Below are positions 1 to 8,585 of a stretch of DNA of 15,666 bases, one piece after another (positions within the stretch are counted from its first letter, which is position 1; every line of letters starts with the position of its first letter). Under the pieces are notes generated by a model. It had not been told where the DNA came from and did no database searches. It saw only the letters and a program-made list of their open reading frames with translations. Origin of the DNA: Microbacteriaceae bacterium (GTDB lineage: Bacteria > Actinomycetota > Actinomycetes > Actinomycetales > Microbacteriaceae); the NCBI GenBank assembly GCA_947453285.1, contig CANGGA010000006.1:1-15666 (forward strand). Reading direction: 5' to 3'. Position numbers and translations under genes: made by a program.

Positions 1-508
1 AAGCCGTCGACGAGTTCAGCTTTCTGCGCACCATCGCAAGCACTCCAAAGAGTGCGATTGCGACGCTGAAGGCGTCAACCCGCGAAATCGAAACCGGGCC
101 GAGTGCTACCAAGAAGAAGAGCCAGAACCAGGCTGCGCCGAAACGAGCAGCAGTGTTTTCGTCTCGCCTGCCAAAGTTCGCAATCATCGAAATCAGAAGC
201 AGATCGAGTGCTGTGATGATCGTCAACCAACCTGCTTGAAAATCATTGGGATTGATTAGTGCACTCGCCCACATAGGAATCATTGCTGGATATGGGTAAA
301 CCCAATCGCTATTGACACCAAGAAGTTTGTGAGAGTCAATCATGAATTGAACCCACGGCTGATATGCATACAAGATGTCACCCATCGGAGTGCCGATGCC
401 ATGCAGTCCGGTATAGATCAACCAGAGGTGAGCAAACAAACCACCAATTAGAAGCAACCAAATGCTCTGAAATGGTTTTGGCTTTGAATTCAAAATCGCA
501 TCAGACAT
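1..508 (-). CDS. Partial integral membrane protein, GT-C/GT87-like glycosyltransferase (C-terminus off window)
   Basis: The visible 169 N-terminal residues begin with ATG at 508. They show a first membrane helix at about 16-34, a periplasmic-type loop with MGDILYAYQPW (42-52), and further hydrophobic helices at about 92-112, 124-140 and 146-160. The acidic residue after the first helix (D44) followed by aromatic Y and W, and the later RVD (143-145), resemble the polyprenol-phosphate-dependent GT-C mannosyltransferase families of actinobacteria (GT87/DUF2029 type). If so, it would add a sugar to a lipid or glycan outside the membrane. The start overlaps the end of nnrD by 8 bases (501-508), so the two genes are probably cotranscribed and translationally coupled. 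The family assignment is by motif memory only; a general multi-spanning membrane protein is the safe call. Confidence 0.6.
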   Translation of the reverse strand, partial: MSDAILNSKPKPFQSIWLLLIGGLFAHLWLIYTGLHGIGTPMGDILYAYQPWVQFMIDSHKLLGVNSDWVYPYPAMIPMWASALINPNDFQAGWLTIITALDLLLISMIANFGRRDENTAARFGAAWFWLFFLVALGPVSISRVDAFSVAIALFGVLAMVRRKLNSSTA

Positions 509-1310
509 GATATTTTGCAATTACCTTTCGAACGGCTTCGGCAACATCGAGAGCAGCTACGGGGCCGTCTTGGCTTGCTAGCTCTGCGGCCTCTGAGTGA
601 AGCAAAATCGCAAGCTCAATGACGTTGAGAAACACTTCTTGCGATTCGAGAACGCGATTGTGATTTGCCGCCAACAATGCACCAAGCATTCCGGCAAGCA
701 CATCGCCAGTGCCCGCAGTCGACAAATCTGCCGAAAGCGGCCCGGCTTCTCGGGCCACACCATCTGGCGAAACTATTTGGGTGCGGTTTCCTTTGAGCAA
801 AACCACGCATCCGGTGATTCGAGCCAAAAGTGCCGCATATTCGGCAGGAGAGCCTTCGACATCGCTTCGCGGGGCATCGTGCCCTAGTCGCGAGAGCAGT
901 GCGGCGGCCTCACCGGCATGCGGAGTAAGCACGGTTCGACTCGCATGCGCACTGAAGTCGACAACGGCGAGTGCCCCGGCGTCTAAAACTGCGATTTCGG
1001 CTGCAGCAAGGTGACCTAGCACGCTTTCGAAGTCGTCGTCGATTGCCATTCCCGAGCCGAGAACCCAGGCCTGCGCCCGCCCATCGACGAGCACCGCTTC
1101 TGGTCGCACCTCGAGCAGAAGCTCACCAACCCGGCGTGGCCCTAGATAACGCACCATGCCGATGCCACAGCGCATTGCACCGGTGACGCCAAGAATGGCC
1201 GCCCCAGGAAAACTCGATGAGCCGGTGACAAAGCCAACAACGCCCCGAGAATACTTGTCGTCTGTCGCAACCGGTTCGCGAAGCAGTTCGAGAAGTTCTG
1301 GTCTGAGCAC
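501..1310 (-). CDS. nnrD: ADP-dependent NAD(P)H-hydrate dehydratase
   Basis: This 269-residue protein matches the YjeF C-terminal (ribokinase-like) family. That family uses ADP to dehydrate the S form of damaged NADHX/NADPHX back to NAD(P)H in the cytosol. Visible signatures are the N-terminal SSSFPGAAILG (31-41) with the following GAMRCGIGMV, LTPHAGE (128-134), LLKG (171-174) and the nucleotide/catalytic STAGTGDVLAGMLGALLA (198-215) with D203. Length fits a stand-alone dehydratase, and the N-terminal epimerase half found in fused bacterial proteins is absent. The start is GTG at 1310; it has no clear Shine-Dalgarno site. It is divergent from the flavin oxidoreductase gene, 46 bases apart, and is followed by a membrane protein overlapping by 8 bases. 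The family call is secure. Confidence 0.9.
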   Translation of the reverse strand: MLRPELLELLREPVATDDKYSRGVVGFVTGSSSFPGAAILGVTGAMRCGIGMVRYLGPRRVGELLLEVRPEAVLVDGRAQAWVLGSGMAIDDDFESVLGHLAAAEIAVLDAGALAVVDFSAHASRTVLTPHAGEAAALLSRLGHDAPRSDVEGSPAEYAALLARITGCVVLLKGNRTQIVSPDGVAREAGPLSADLSTAGTGDVLAGMLGALLAANHNRVLESQEVFLNVIELAILLHSEAAELASQDGPVAALDVAEAVRKVIAKYHV

Positions 1311-1324
1311 GCTCTAACGCTACT

Positions 1325-1348
1325 GAATAGCCCACCGAATAGACCACA
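1325..1348. promoter_or_regulatory. Tandem 12-bp direct repeat in the divergent promoter region (possible operator)
   Basis: Two adjacent copies, GAATAGCCCACC (1325-1336) and GAATAGACCACA (1337-1348), agree at 10 of 12 positions. They lie in the 46-base gap between the divergent nnrD and flavin oxidoreductase genes, 8 bases before the ATG of the latter. A tandem repeat of about one helical turn could be a binding site for a regulator acting on both genes. No factor can be named, and the repeat may be chance. Confidence 0.3.
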
Positions 1349-1356
1349 ATTGAGCA

Positions 1357-2439
1357 ATGACCAAATTGTTCAAGCCACTGAAACTGCGTGACCTCGAAGT
1401 TCGAAACCGAATCTTCATCGCGCCGATGTGCCAGTACTCGTGTGAAAACCAAGACGGTGTCGTCAACTCTTGGCACGAAGTTCACTACGGTTCACGCTCT
1501 GTTGGCGGTGCCGGCATGATCATCGTCGAGGCAACCGGAGTTTCACCAGAGGGTCGCATCACACCGTGGTGCGCGGGAATCTGGAACGAAGAACAAGTTG
1601 CGGCCTGGAAGCGCGTTAACGACATCGTTAAAAAGCATGGAGCTCGCACGGCAATTCAGTTGGCTCACGCCGGCCGCAAGGCATCTACTCAGCGAGGCTG
1701 GGATGGCAAGAGCGGCACAATCTCAGTTGCAGATCGCGGCTGGTCAACCGTTTCGGCAACAAGCGAACCATTTGAGGGCTACGAACCACCTCGTGAACTT
1801 CAAACCGCAGAAGTTTTTGAAATCATTGAAGAATTTAAATCTTCTGCAGAGCGTTCTGTGCGAGCGGGTTTTGAAGCAATCGAAATTCACGCAGCACACG
1901 GATATCTGATTCACCAGTTCTTGTCGCCCCTCACAAACTCAAGAACCGATGAGTTCGGTGGCTCGCTCGAAAATCGTGCTCGCCTGCTTCTCGAAATCAC
2001 GAAGGCAATTCGCTCTGTGATTCCTGAGGGCATGCCGCTCATGATTCGTTTCTCGGCAACCGACTACCGCGATGGCGGCTGGGATCTCGAGCAGACCCAG
2101 CAGGTTGCACAGTGGTGCGCAGAAGCGGGCGTTGACCTTTTTGACATTTCAAGCGGCGGCCTTATCACCGGTGTCAAGATTCCGTCTGGACCTGGCTACC
2201 AGGTTCCGCTAGCAATTGGTGTCGGCGAGGTTATCGTTCAACCAGTTGCAGCAGTTGGTCAAATCACGACCTCGGCTCAGGCAGAAAAGATTCTGCAGGG
2301 CGGTGGCGTTGAGGTAATTGCGATTGCTCGAGCCAGCCTGCGCGACCCATACTGGCCTTTGCGTGCCGCGGCCGAGCTAAATGTTGAGGTCGACTACTGG
2401 CCAACCCAGTATCTGCGCGGCAAGTGGCCTAAAGACTAA
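1357..2439 (+). CDS. NADH:flavin oxidoreductase / old yellow enzyme (YqjM/NamA-like)
   Basis: This is a 360-residue FMN-dependent ene-reductase-like TIM barrel, the usual size of the YqjM (NamA) branch. Hallmarks of that branch are visible: C25 and Y27 in APMCQYS (22-28), Q101 with LAHAGRKAS (102-110), the substrate-anion pair H178/H181 and Y183 in IHAAHGYLIHQFLSP (177-191), the SRTDEFGGSLENRARL stretch (195-210), R231 and the phosphate-binding GGVEVIAIARASLRDP region near the C-terminus with R325. Such enzymes reduce activated C=C bonds of enones, maleimides or xenobiotics using NAD(P)H; the physiological substrate is usually unknown. The ATG at 1357 has only weak ribosome-binding sequence upstream. 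The gene is convergent with the CNNM pair, with 37 bases between and no convincing terminator. Confidence 0.9.
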   Translation: MTKLFKPLKLRDLEVRNRIFIAPMCQYSCENQDGVVNSWHEVHYGSRSVGGAGMIIVEATGVSPEGRITPWCAGIWNEEQVAAWKRVNDIVKKHGARTAIQLAHAGRKASTQRGWDGKSGTISVADRGWSTVSATSEPFEGYEPPRELQTAEVFEIIEEFKSSAERSVRAGFEAIEIHAAHGYLIHQFLSPLTNSRTDEFGGSLENRARLLLEITKAIRSVIPEGMPLMIRFSATDYRDGGWDLEQTQQVAQWCAEAGVDLFDISSGGLITGVKIPSGPGYQVPLAIGVGEVIVQPVAAVGQITTSAQAEKILQGGGVEVIAIARASLRDPYWPLRAAAELNVEVDYWPTQYLRGKWPKD

Positions 2440-2476
2440 TCGCCCGCGCTGTTGGTCACGCTGCGACCGAAAGTCG

Positions 2477-3511
2477 CTAATCTCGCTGGGTAGCGTCTTG
2501 AACTTCGCCAACCAGCTCTTCAAGAATGTCTTCTAGAAATAGCACGCCGACCAGTTGGCCTTTGCGGTCAAACGAGCGAGCCATGTGAGCGCCAACGCGC
2601 TTCATCGATGCGAGAGCATCTTCGAGTTCCATGGTTGCCGGCAGTGAAATAAGGGTACGCACTCGCTTTGCCGGAATCGGTTCATCGACCTCGTCGTCGC
2701 GAAGATCGATTACGTCTTTGAGGTGCACATAGCCAACAACTTCGTCGTTGTCTCCGGTTAGCGGGTAGCGCGAGAATCCATACTTGGCAACGGCCTGTTC
2801 GATTTCGCGCGGCGTGACGTTTTCGCTAAACAAGACCAAATCTTTAGGCGCAACCGAGACATCGCGCACCTTCTTTTCGGTGAATTCGAATGTGTTCGAA
2901 AGCGTTCCAGTGGTGTCGCTCAAAACACCCTCGCGGGTCGAGTGCTCAACGATGTCTTCAACCTGATCAAGCGTGTATGCGGTGTTTGCGTCGTCGCGCA
3001 CCTTGATTCCGAAAATTCGAACCAACAGATTTGCAGACGCATTCAAGAACACAACAATCGGTCGAACCACCTGAGCAACAAAATAAAGAATTGGAACCAA
3101 AATAAGCGCGGCTCGTTCGGGAACCGAGAATGAAATATTCTTTGGAACCATCTCGCCGAACACCACGTGCAAGAACGAAACCAAAACCAGGGTCACACCG
3201 AAGGCAATCGCGTTGCCGGTGCCATCAGAGAAACTTGATAGCAACGGGTGCAACAACTCATGGATGCTCGGCTCAACAATCAAGAGAATCAACAGCGAGC
3301 AGATAGTCACGCCAAGCTGAGTCGTTGCCAACATCAGCGACACCTTCTCCATTGCCTTGATGGTGATCTTGGCTGGGCGGCTGCCCGCCTCGGCGCGCGG
3401 CTCAATCTGGGCTCGACGAGCAGACATCACGGCAAACTCGGCACCAACAAAGAAGCCGTTGCCAAGCAATAGCAGGGCAAACCAGCCGATTCCGGCCCAG
3501 GCGTTAGTCAT
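2477..3511 (-). CDS. CNNM-domain/CBS-pair membrane protein (TlyC/CorC-like), short form
   Basis: The product has an N-terminal CNNM (DUF21) membrane domain with hydrophobic segments near 7-27, 60-80, 93-116 and 128-155 (numbering from the chosen start), then a cytoplasmic CBS pair (about 195-330) that ends in FLEDILEELVGEVQD. The typical ANTQLGVT-type signature appears as ATTQLGVTICSL and GEMVPKN is present. This family is linked to Mg2+/Co2+ efflux or divalent cation homeostasis; the old hemolysin label is unreliable. It lacks the C-terminal CorC_HlyC domain that its upstream neighbour has. I chose ATG at 3511 (344 aa) because GAGGG sits 5 bases upstream and the overlap with the neighbour falls to 8 bases; an in-frame ATG at 3526 would add five residues but has no ribosome-binding site. 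Confidence 0.85.
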   Translation of the reverse strand: MTNAWAGIGWFALLLLGNGFFVGAEFAVMSARRAQIEPRAEAGSRPAKITIKAMEKVSLMLATTQLGVTICSLLILLIVEPSIHELLHPLLSSFSDGTGNAIAFGVTLVLVSFLHVVFGEMVPKNISFSVPERAALILVPILYFVAQVVRPIVVFLNASANLLVRIFGIKVRDDANTAYTLDQVEDIVEHSTREGVLSDTTGTLSNTFEFTEKKVRDVSVAPKDLVLFSENVTPREIEQAVAKYGFSRYPLTGDNDEVVGYVHLKDVIDLRDDEVDEPIPAKRVRTLISLPATMELEDALASMKRVGAHMARSFDRKGQLVGVLFLEDILEELVGEVQDATQRD

Positions 3512-4841
3512 TTGCACCCTCGCCATCTAGGCCAGGCAGCGCATCGGGCTTGAAGCGCACGCGGTCGACACGGCGACCATCCATGCGTTCGACGCGAAGC
3601 GAACCGCCATCGATTTCGACCTCGTCACCGACCGCGGGAATTCGACCAAGCTGCGCCATGATGTAGCCGGCCACGGTTTCATAGGCACCGGTCGAAGGCA
3701 CCTTGATTGCCATTTCGATTAGCTCGTCGGGGCGAATCATGCCCGGAAAGAGAATGCTCGAGTTTGCGCCTCGGGTAACACCTGGCTTGGCGCGATCGTG
3801 CTCGTCGCCGAGTTCGCCGACCAACTCTTCGATCAGGTCTTCGAGGGTTGCGATGCCGGCGGTGCCACCATATTCGTCAACCACAATTGCCATCTGCAAA
3901 CCTTTTGCACGCAGCTCTACCATCAAGCTTTCAAGACGCATGGTTTCTGGAACGCGAAGCGCTTCGACCATGATTCCGCTGACCTTCACCGAAGCTCGCT
4001 TCTCGCGCGGGATCGATGCAGCCTGTTTTACGTGAGCAACACCAATGACATCATCGCTAGAACCTTCAACCACCGGAAACCTTGAGTGACCGGTCTTTAT
4101 TGAAAGCAAAACCAAATCGGCAACGCTGGCCTCGACGTCGATGATTGCAACGCGTGTGCGAGGAGTCATAACGTCGGCAGCATTGAGTTGGCTCAATGCG
4201 AGCGTCTTGGTCAACAGCGTTGCGGTGTGAGCATCGAGCGCACCCAGCGATGCCGAGCGGCGCACTAGCGAAGACAACTCTTCTGCCGTGCGGCTAGACG
4301 AAAGCTCCTCTTTTGGCTCGATACCAAATGATCGAACGACGGCGTTGCCAACCGAATTGAGCAGGCGAATCATCCAAGAAAAAAGCCAGGTGAAACCGAG
4401 TTGAAAATTCACCACGAACTTGCTGACCGAAAGCGGAATGCTCAGGGCCAATTTCTTTGGAACCAACTCACCGACCAGAGTCGAAAACAGGGTCGCCAAA
4501 ATCAAGGCGAGTGCGAACGCGATGCCGTGATTGACCTCAGCCGAAAAGCCGAACCCCGCGAGCGCGGGCCCTAATAGAGAGGTGAGGGCCGGCTCAGCCA
4601 TGAATCCGGTGAGCATTGTGGTTAGCGTGATGCCGAGCTGTGCGCCCGATAGGTGGGTGCTGGTCTTTTGAAGGGCACGGATGGTGGCCGAAAGCCCCTT
4701 TTCGCCACGGTCGCGGCGGGCCTCAAGATCTGAGCGCTCGAGGTTGACCATAGAAAACTCGCTTGCGACGAATACGCCCGTGCCGAGGGTTAACACCGCC
4801 GCCAGGGCTAGCATCAGCCAGTCACTCACGAAATCCAGCAT
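3504..4841 (-). CDS. CNNM/CBS/CorC_HlyC membrane protein (hemolysin C-like, divalent cation transport)
   Basis: This is a full-length member of the CNNM/CorC family, 445 residues from ATG at 4841. It has a four-segment CNNM membrane domain (about 1-190, with SGAQLGITLTTMLTGF and GELVPKKLALS), a CBS pair (about 215-335) ending in VVDEYGGTAGIATLEDLIEE, and a C-terminal CorC_HlyC domain (about 355-435) with the VAGYIMAQLGRIPAVGDEV core. Family members are implicated in Mg2+ or Co2+ export. The downstream paralogue overlaps by 8 bases, so the two probably form a paired transporter, a common actinobacterial arrangement. A GTG four codons later (4829, giving MSDWLMLAL) is an equally good start. Reading farther upstream would run through the 5' end of kgd and is not credible. 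Divergent from kgd, 68 bases apart. Confidence 0.88.
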   Translation of the reverse strand: MLDFVSDWLMLALAAVLTLGTGVFVASEFSMVNLERSDLEARRDRGEKGLSATIRALQKTSTHLSGAQLGITLTTMLTGFMAEPALTSLLGPALAGFGFSAEVNHGIAFALALILATLFSTLVGELVPKKLALSIPLSVSKFVVNFQLGFTWLFSWMIRLLNSVGNAVVRSFGIEPKEELSSSRTAEELSSLVRRSASLGALDAHTATLLTKTLALSQLNAADVMTPRTRVAIIDVEASVADLVLLSIKTGHSRFPVVEGSSDDVIGVAHVKQAASIPREKRASVKVSGIMVEALRVPETMRLESLMVELRAKGLQMAIVVDEYGGTAGIATLEDLIEELVGELGDEHDRAKPGVTRGANSSILFPGMIRPDELIEMAIKVPSTGAYETVAGYIMAQLGRIPAVGDEVEIDGGSLRVERMDGRRVDRVRFKPDALPGLDGEGAND

Positions 4842-4867
4842 ACAGGCGGGCTTTTTCGAGCAGGTAG

Positions 4868-4894
4868 GCTTGTCTAGGTTTTGTAAAGACAAGC
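4868..4894. promoter_or_regulatory. 8-bp inverted repeat in the kgd / CNNM divergent region
   Basis: GCTTGTCT (4868-4875) and AGACAAGC (4887-4894) form a perfect inverted repeat with an 11-base spacer. It lies 15 bases before the kgd start codon and 26 bases before the divergent CNNM gene start. The spacing suits either a dimeric regulator site covering both promoters or a leader hairpin just upstream of the kgd ribosome-binding site. A TAGGTT hexamer inside (4875-4880) could be a -10 element for kgd, but no good -35 accompanies it. Confidence 0.35.
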
Positions 4895-4897
4895 GAT

Positions 4898-4904
4898 AAG
4901 GCGG
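4898..4904 (+). promoter_or_regulatory. Ribosome binding site fixing the TTG start of kgd
   Basis: AAGGCGG lies 5 bases before the TTG at 4910. No ATG or GTG in this frame gives a better N-terminus, and the encoded MSGTNSGEDNTFGANDW start fits the family N-terminal helix, so TTG is taken as the true start. Confidence 0.55.
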
Positions 4905-4909
4905 TTCCG

Positions 4910-7900
4910 TTGTCAGGCACGAATTCGGGCGAAGACAATACTTTCGGCGCAAACGACTGGTTAGTCGATGAAATGTATGCCAAATGGAAGGCCAACCCAG
5001 ACGCAGTAGACCGTTCTTGGTGGCCAATTCTCGAGAACTATCACCCGACCATTGCAGCAGCGCCAACAACCGAAGCGCCAGCCGCCGAAGCGCCAAACGT
5101 CGGCGAGGCACCACTTGTAGCCAAGACCACTCGCATCGAGCCAAAGCCGCAGCCGATTCCAGCACAGGCACCCGCCACCTCGGCCATCAACATCATCGAT
5201 GAGGCCGAAGAAACAACCGAGAACAAGGTCGACTTCTTGAAGGGCATGAGCAAGGCTCTAGCCACCAACATGGATGCCTCGCTCGAGGTTCCGACAGCAA
5301 CCAGTGTTCGCACCATTCCAGCGAAGCTCATGATCGACAACCGAATCGTGATCAACTCGCACCTCGCCCGCACTCGTGGGGGCAAGGTTTCGTTTACCCA
5401 CATCATCGGCTACGCGATCATCCGTGCCTTGAAAGAGTTTCCATCGCAGAACGTCTATTACGACATCATCGATGGCAAGCCTGCCGCGGTGACTCCTGCG
5501 AACATCAACTTTGGTCTCGCCATCGACATTCCAAAGCCAGACGGCACTCGCGCACTTTTGGTGCCGAACATTAAGCGTGCGCAGAAATTGAACTTCGCGG
5601 AATATCTCGATGCATACGAAGCTATTGTTAAGCGCGCCCGCGACAACAAGTTGACCGCTGACGACTTTGCCGGCTCAACCATTTCGCTAACCAACCCTGG
5701 TGGCATCGGAACCGTTCACTCGGTTCCTCGCCTAATGAAGGGTGCAGGTTGCATCATCGGTGCCGGTGCGCTCGACTACCCTGCCGAGTTCTCGGGCATG
5801 AACGAGCAGGCGCTCGCCAAGCAGGGCATCGGCAAGACCATCACCCTTACTTCTACCTATGACCACCGCGTGATTCAGGGCGCTGGTTCGGGCGAGTTCT
5901 TGAAGAAGGTTCACGAGCTTCTGCTCGGCGAGCGCGGCTTCTATGACGAGCTTTTCGCAGACCTTCGCATTCCTTATGAGCCGGTTCGCTGGGTTCATGA
6001 CTTCGACCAAGACGACGCAGACGAGCGCAGCAAGGCTGCCCGCATCCAAGAGATGATCAACGCCTATCGCGTTCGCGGTCACCTAATGGCCGACATCGAC
6101 CCGCTCGAATACAAGCAGCGCTCACACCCAGACCTAGACATCTTGAACCACGGATTGAGCCTCTGGGACCTCGACCGCAGCTTCAAGACCGGTGGCTTCG
6201 GCGGCAAGTCAAAGATGCCGTTCAGAGACATCTACAAAATTTTGCGCGACAGTTACTGCCGCACAGTCGGCGTTGAATACATGCACATTCAAGACCCGGC
6301 GCAGCGTGCCTGGATGCAGGCGAAGCTCGAGAAGCCTTATGCCAAGCTCACCAAGGCAGAGCAGTTCAGAATTCTCGAGAAGCTAAACGAGTCAGAGGCC
6401 TTCGAGACCTTCTTGCAGACCAAGTTCGTTGGTCAGAAGCGCTTCTCGCTCGAGGGTGGCGAATCGACAATCACCGCGCTCGACGAAATCTTGCAAAGCG
6501 CAGCAAACGCGGGTCTCGAAGAAGTTGCAATCGGAATGGCACACCGCGGCCGTCTAAACGTTTTGACCAACATCGCTGGCAAGACCTATGGACAGGTGTT
6601 CCGCGAATTCGAAGGAAACTACGACACCACCACCGTTCAGGGTTCTGGTGACGTGAAGTATCACCTTGGCACCGAAGGCGTTTACTCGAGTCTCGAAGGC
6701 AAAAAGGTAAATGTTTCACTTGCCGCAAACCCATCGCACCTTGAGGCGGTCAACCCGGTTCTCGAGGGAATCGTTCGAGCAAAGCTCGACCGCATCGGCA
6801 GCATCTATGACAACACCTACCCGGTCTTGCCGATTTTGATTCACGGCGATGCAGCTTTTGCTGGTCAGGGTGTTGTTCCAGAGGTTTTGAACATGTCGCA
6901 GCTTCGCGGCTACAAGACCGGCGGAACCATCAACATCGTGATCAATAACCAGGTTGGCTTCACGACTCCACCAAGTGAATCTCGTTCGACCATTTATTCG
7001 ACCGACATCGCCAAGGGAATTCAGGCGCCGATCTTCCACGTGAACGGCGATGACCCTGAGGCCGTTTATCGCGTTGCGCAGTTGGCATTTGAGTTCCGTC
7101 AGGAATTCAAGAAAGACGTCGTCATCGACATCATCTGCTACCGCCGCCGCGGTCACAACGAGGGTGACGACCCATCGATGACTCAGCCGTTGATGTACAA
7201 CCTCATCGAGGCAAAGCGTTCAGTTCGCACTCTTTATCTAGAGTCACTCGTTGGACGTGGCGACATCACCCGAGAAGAGTTTGAGCAGGCGAACGCAAGC
7301 TTCCAGTCGACACTTGAGCAGGCATTCAACGACGTTCACGAGGCAACTTCTAAGCCGGTTGAGCTCGTTGCTCGCCCGGTTGGCATCGGCACCACCGCGT
7401 CTGAGCAGACAGCAGTAACTCACGAGAGTTCGATTTCTCGAAGCGTTGTTGAGCAGATTGCAAACGCTCACGGCAACGTGCCACCGGCATTCAGCGTTCA
7501 CCCTAAGTTGCAGCAGCTGTTGCAGAAGCGAGTCGAGATGGGTCGCGAAGGCGGCATCGACTGGGGCTTCGGCGAACTGTTGGCATTCGGTTCGTTGCTC
7601 ATGGAGGGCACCGTCGTTCGCATGGCCGGCCAAGACAGCCGCCGCGGAACATTCGTTCAGCGTCACGCCGTTTTTCACGATCGCGAAAACGGTCAGGAAT
7701 GGTTGCCACTTCGCAACCTCTCGAACGGTCAGGCCAAGTTCTACATCTATGACTCACTGCTCAGCGAATATGCTGCGATGGGCTTCGAATACGGCTACGC
7801 CGTTGAGAACCAGAACGCACTCGTTCTCTGGGAGGCGCAGTTCGGTGACTTCGCCAACGGTGCTCAGACCATCATCGATGAGTTCATTTCGTCAGCTGAG

Positions 7901-8578
7901 CAGAAGTGGGGCCAGCACTCTGGCGTCGTTCTGTTGTTGCCACACGGATACGAAGGTCAGGGCCCTGACCACTCGTCTGCCCGCATTGAGCGTTACCTGC
8001 AGCTTTGTGCTCAGAACAACATGACCGTTGCTCAGCCTTCGACTCCTGCATCGCACTTCCACCTCTTGCGTCGCCAGGCATACTCAACGCCGAAGCGCCC
8101 GCTGATTGTGTTCACTCCGAAGTCGATGCTTCGCTTGAAGGCTGCGTCTTCATCGGTAGAAGATTTCACTACGGGAACCTTCCGTCCGGTGATCGACGAC
8201 GAACAGGGTCTGAACAAGAACGAAGTAAAGAAGGTTCTTCTTTGCTCGGGCAAGGTCTATTGGGATCTCTTGGCAGAGGCTCAGAAGCGCAACGATCGCA
8301 CAACCGCAATCGTTCGCGTTGAGCAGCTCTACCCAACTCCGGTTGATGAGATCAAGCAGACCTATGCGCAGTATCCAAACGCCGAGTTGGTTTGGGTTCA
8401 AGACGAACCTGCCAACCAGGGTCCTTGGACATACATCGGTTTGTTCTTGCCTCGATACATGGATGGCAAGGTTGCCAAGCTAGTGTCTCGCCCAGCGAGC
8501 GCTGCTCCGTCAACTGGTTCTGCCAAGACTCACGCAGCAGAGCAAGCCGACCTAATCGCTCGCGCGTTCGACAACTAG
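4910..8578 (+). CDS. kgd: Multifunctional 2-oxoglutarate decarboxylase/dehydrogenase E1 with fused E2-like domain
   Basis: The 1222-residue protein matches mycobacterial KGD and corynebacterial OdhA in length and order. It has an N-terminal E1o helix (about 10-42, WLVDEMYAKWKANPDAVD), an Ala/Pro-rich linker (44-104), a succinyltransferase-like E2 core (about 105-350) with DHRVIQGAGSGEF and H319, then the thiamine-diphosphate E1 region. In E1 I see AHRGRLNVL with H545, HGDAAFAGQG with the metal ligand D647, INNQVGFTT with N680, RRRGHNEGDDPS, and the C-terminal LLPHGYEGQGPDHSS block. There is no lipoyl domain, as expected in this fused form, which works with the pyruvate dehydrogenase E2/E3 and can also decarboxylate 2-oxoglutarate. 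In relatives an FHA protein (GarA/OdhI) inhibits it; no such gene is in this window. It is followed 7 bases later by the SGNH-like gene. Confidence 0.97.
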   Translation: MSGTNSGEDNTFGANDWLVDEMYAKWKANPDAVDRSWWPILENYHPTIAAAPTTEAPAAEAPNVGEAPLVAKTTRIEPKPQPIPAQAPATSAINIIDEAEETTENKVDFLKGMSKALATNMDASLEVPTATSVRTIPAKLMIDNRIVINSHLARTRGGKVSFTHIIGYAIIRALKEFPSQNVYYDIIDGKPAAVTPANINFGLAIDIPKPDGTRALLVPNIKRAQKLNFAEYLDAYEAIVKRARDNKLTADDFAGSTISLTNPGGIGTVHSVPRLMKGAGCIIGAGALDYPAEFSGMNEQALAKQGIGKTITLTSTYDHRVIQGAGSGEFLKKVHELLLGERGFYDELFADLRIPYEPVRWVHDFDQDDADERSKAARIQEMINAYRVRGHLMADIDPLEYKQRSHPDLDILNHGLSLWDLDRSFKTGGFGGKSKMPFRDIYKILRDSYCRTVGVEYMHIQDPAQRAWMQAKLEKPYAKLTKAEQFRILEKLNESEAFETFLQTKFVGQKRFSLEGGESTITALDEILQSAANAGLEEVAIGMAHRGRLNVLTNIAGKTYGQVFREFEGNYDTTTVQGSGDVKYHLGTEGVYSSLEGKKVNVSLAANPSHLEAVNPVLEGIVRAKLDRIGSIYDNTYPVLPILIHGDAAFAGQGVVPEVLNMSQLRGYKTGGTINIVINNQVGFTTPPSESRSTIYSTDIAKGIQAPIFHVNGDDPEAVYRVAQLAFEFRQEFKKDVVIDIICYRRRGHNEGDDPSMTQPLMYNLIEAKRSVRTLYLESLVGRGDITREEFEQANASFQSTLEQAFNDVHEATSKPVELVARPVGIGTTASEQTAVTHESSISRSVVEQIANAHGNVPPAFSVHPKLQQLLQKRVEMGREGGIDWGFGELLAFGSLLMEGTVVRMAGQDSRRGTFVQRHAVFHDRENGQEWLPLRNLSNGQAKFYIYDSLLSEYAAMGFEYGYAVENQNALVLWEAQFGDFANGAQTIIDEFISSAEQKWGQHSGVVLLLPHGYEGQGPDHSSARIERYLQLCAQNNMTVAQPSTPASHFHLLRRQAYSTPKRPLIVFTPKSMLRLKAASSSVEDFTTGTFRPVIDDEQGLNKNEVKKVLLCSGKVYWDLLAEAQKRNDRTTAIVRVEQLYPTPVDEIKQTYAQYPNAELVWVQDEPANQGPWTYIGLFLPRYMDGKVAKLVSRPASAAPSTGSAKTHAAEQADLIARAFDN

Positions 8579-8585
8579 AGACCGC

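Noticed and set aside
2440..2476. Terminator between the convergent oxidoreductase and CNNM genes
   Set aside because: Only a 4-bp GGTC/GACC stem can be drawn, with no T-tract.
3512..3526. Upstream ATG for the short CNNM protein
   Set aside because: No ribosome-binding site and a larger overlap; GAGGG precedes the ATG at 3511.
4842..5171. In-frame N-terminal extension of the larger CNNM protein across the start of kgd
   Set aside because: It is antisense to the kgd N-terminus, has an Arg/Leu/Cys-rich composition unlike the family, and the normal membrane start occurs at 4841 or 4829.
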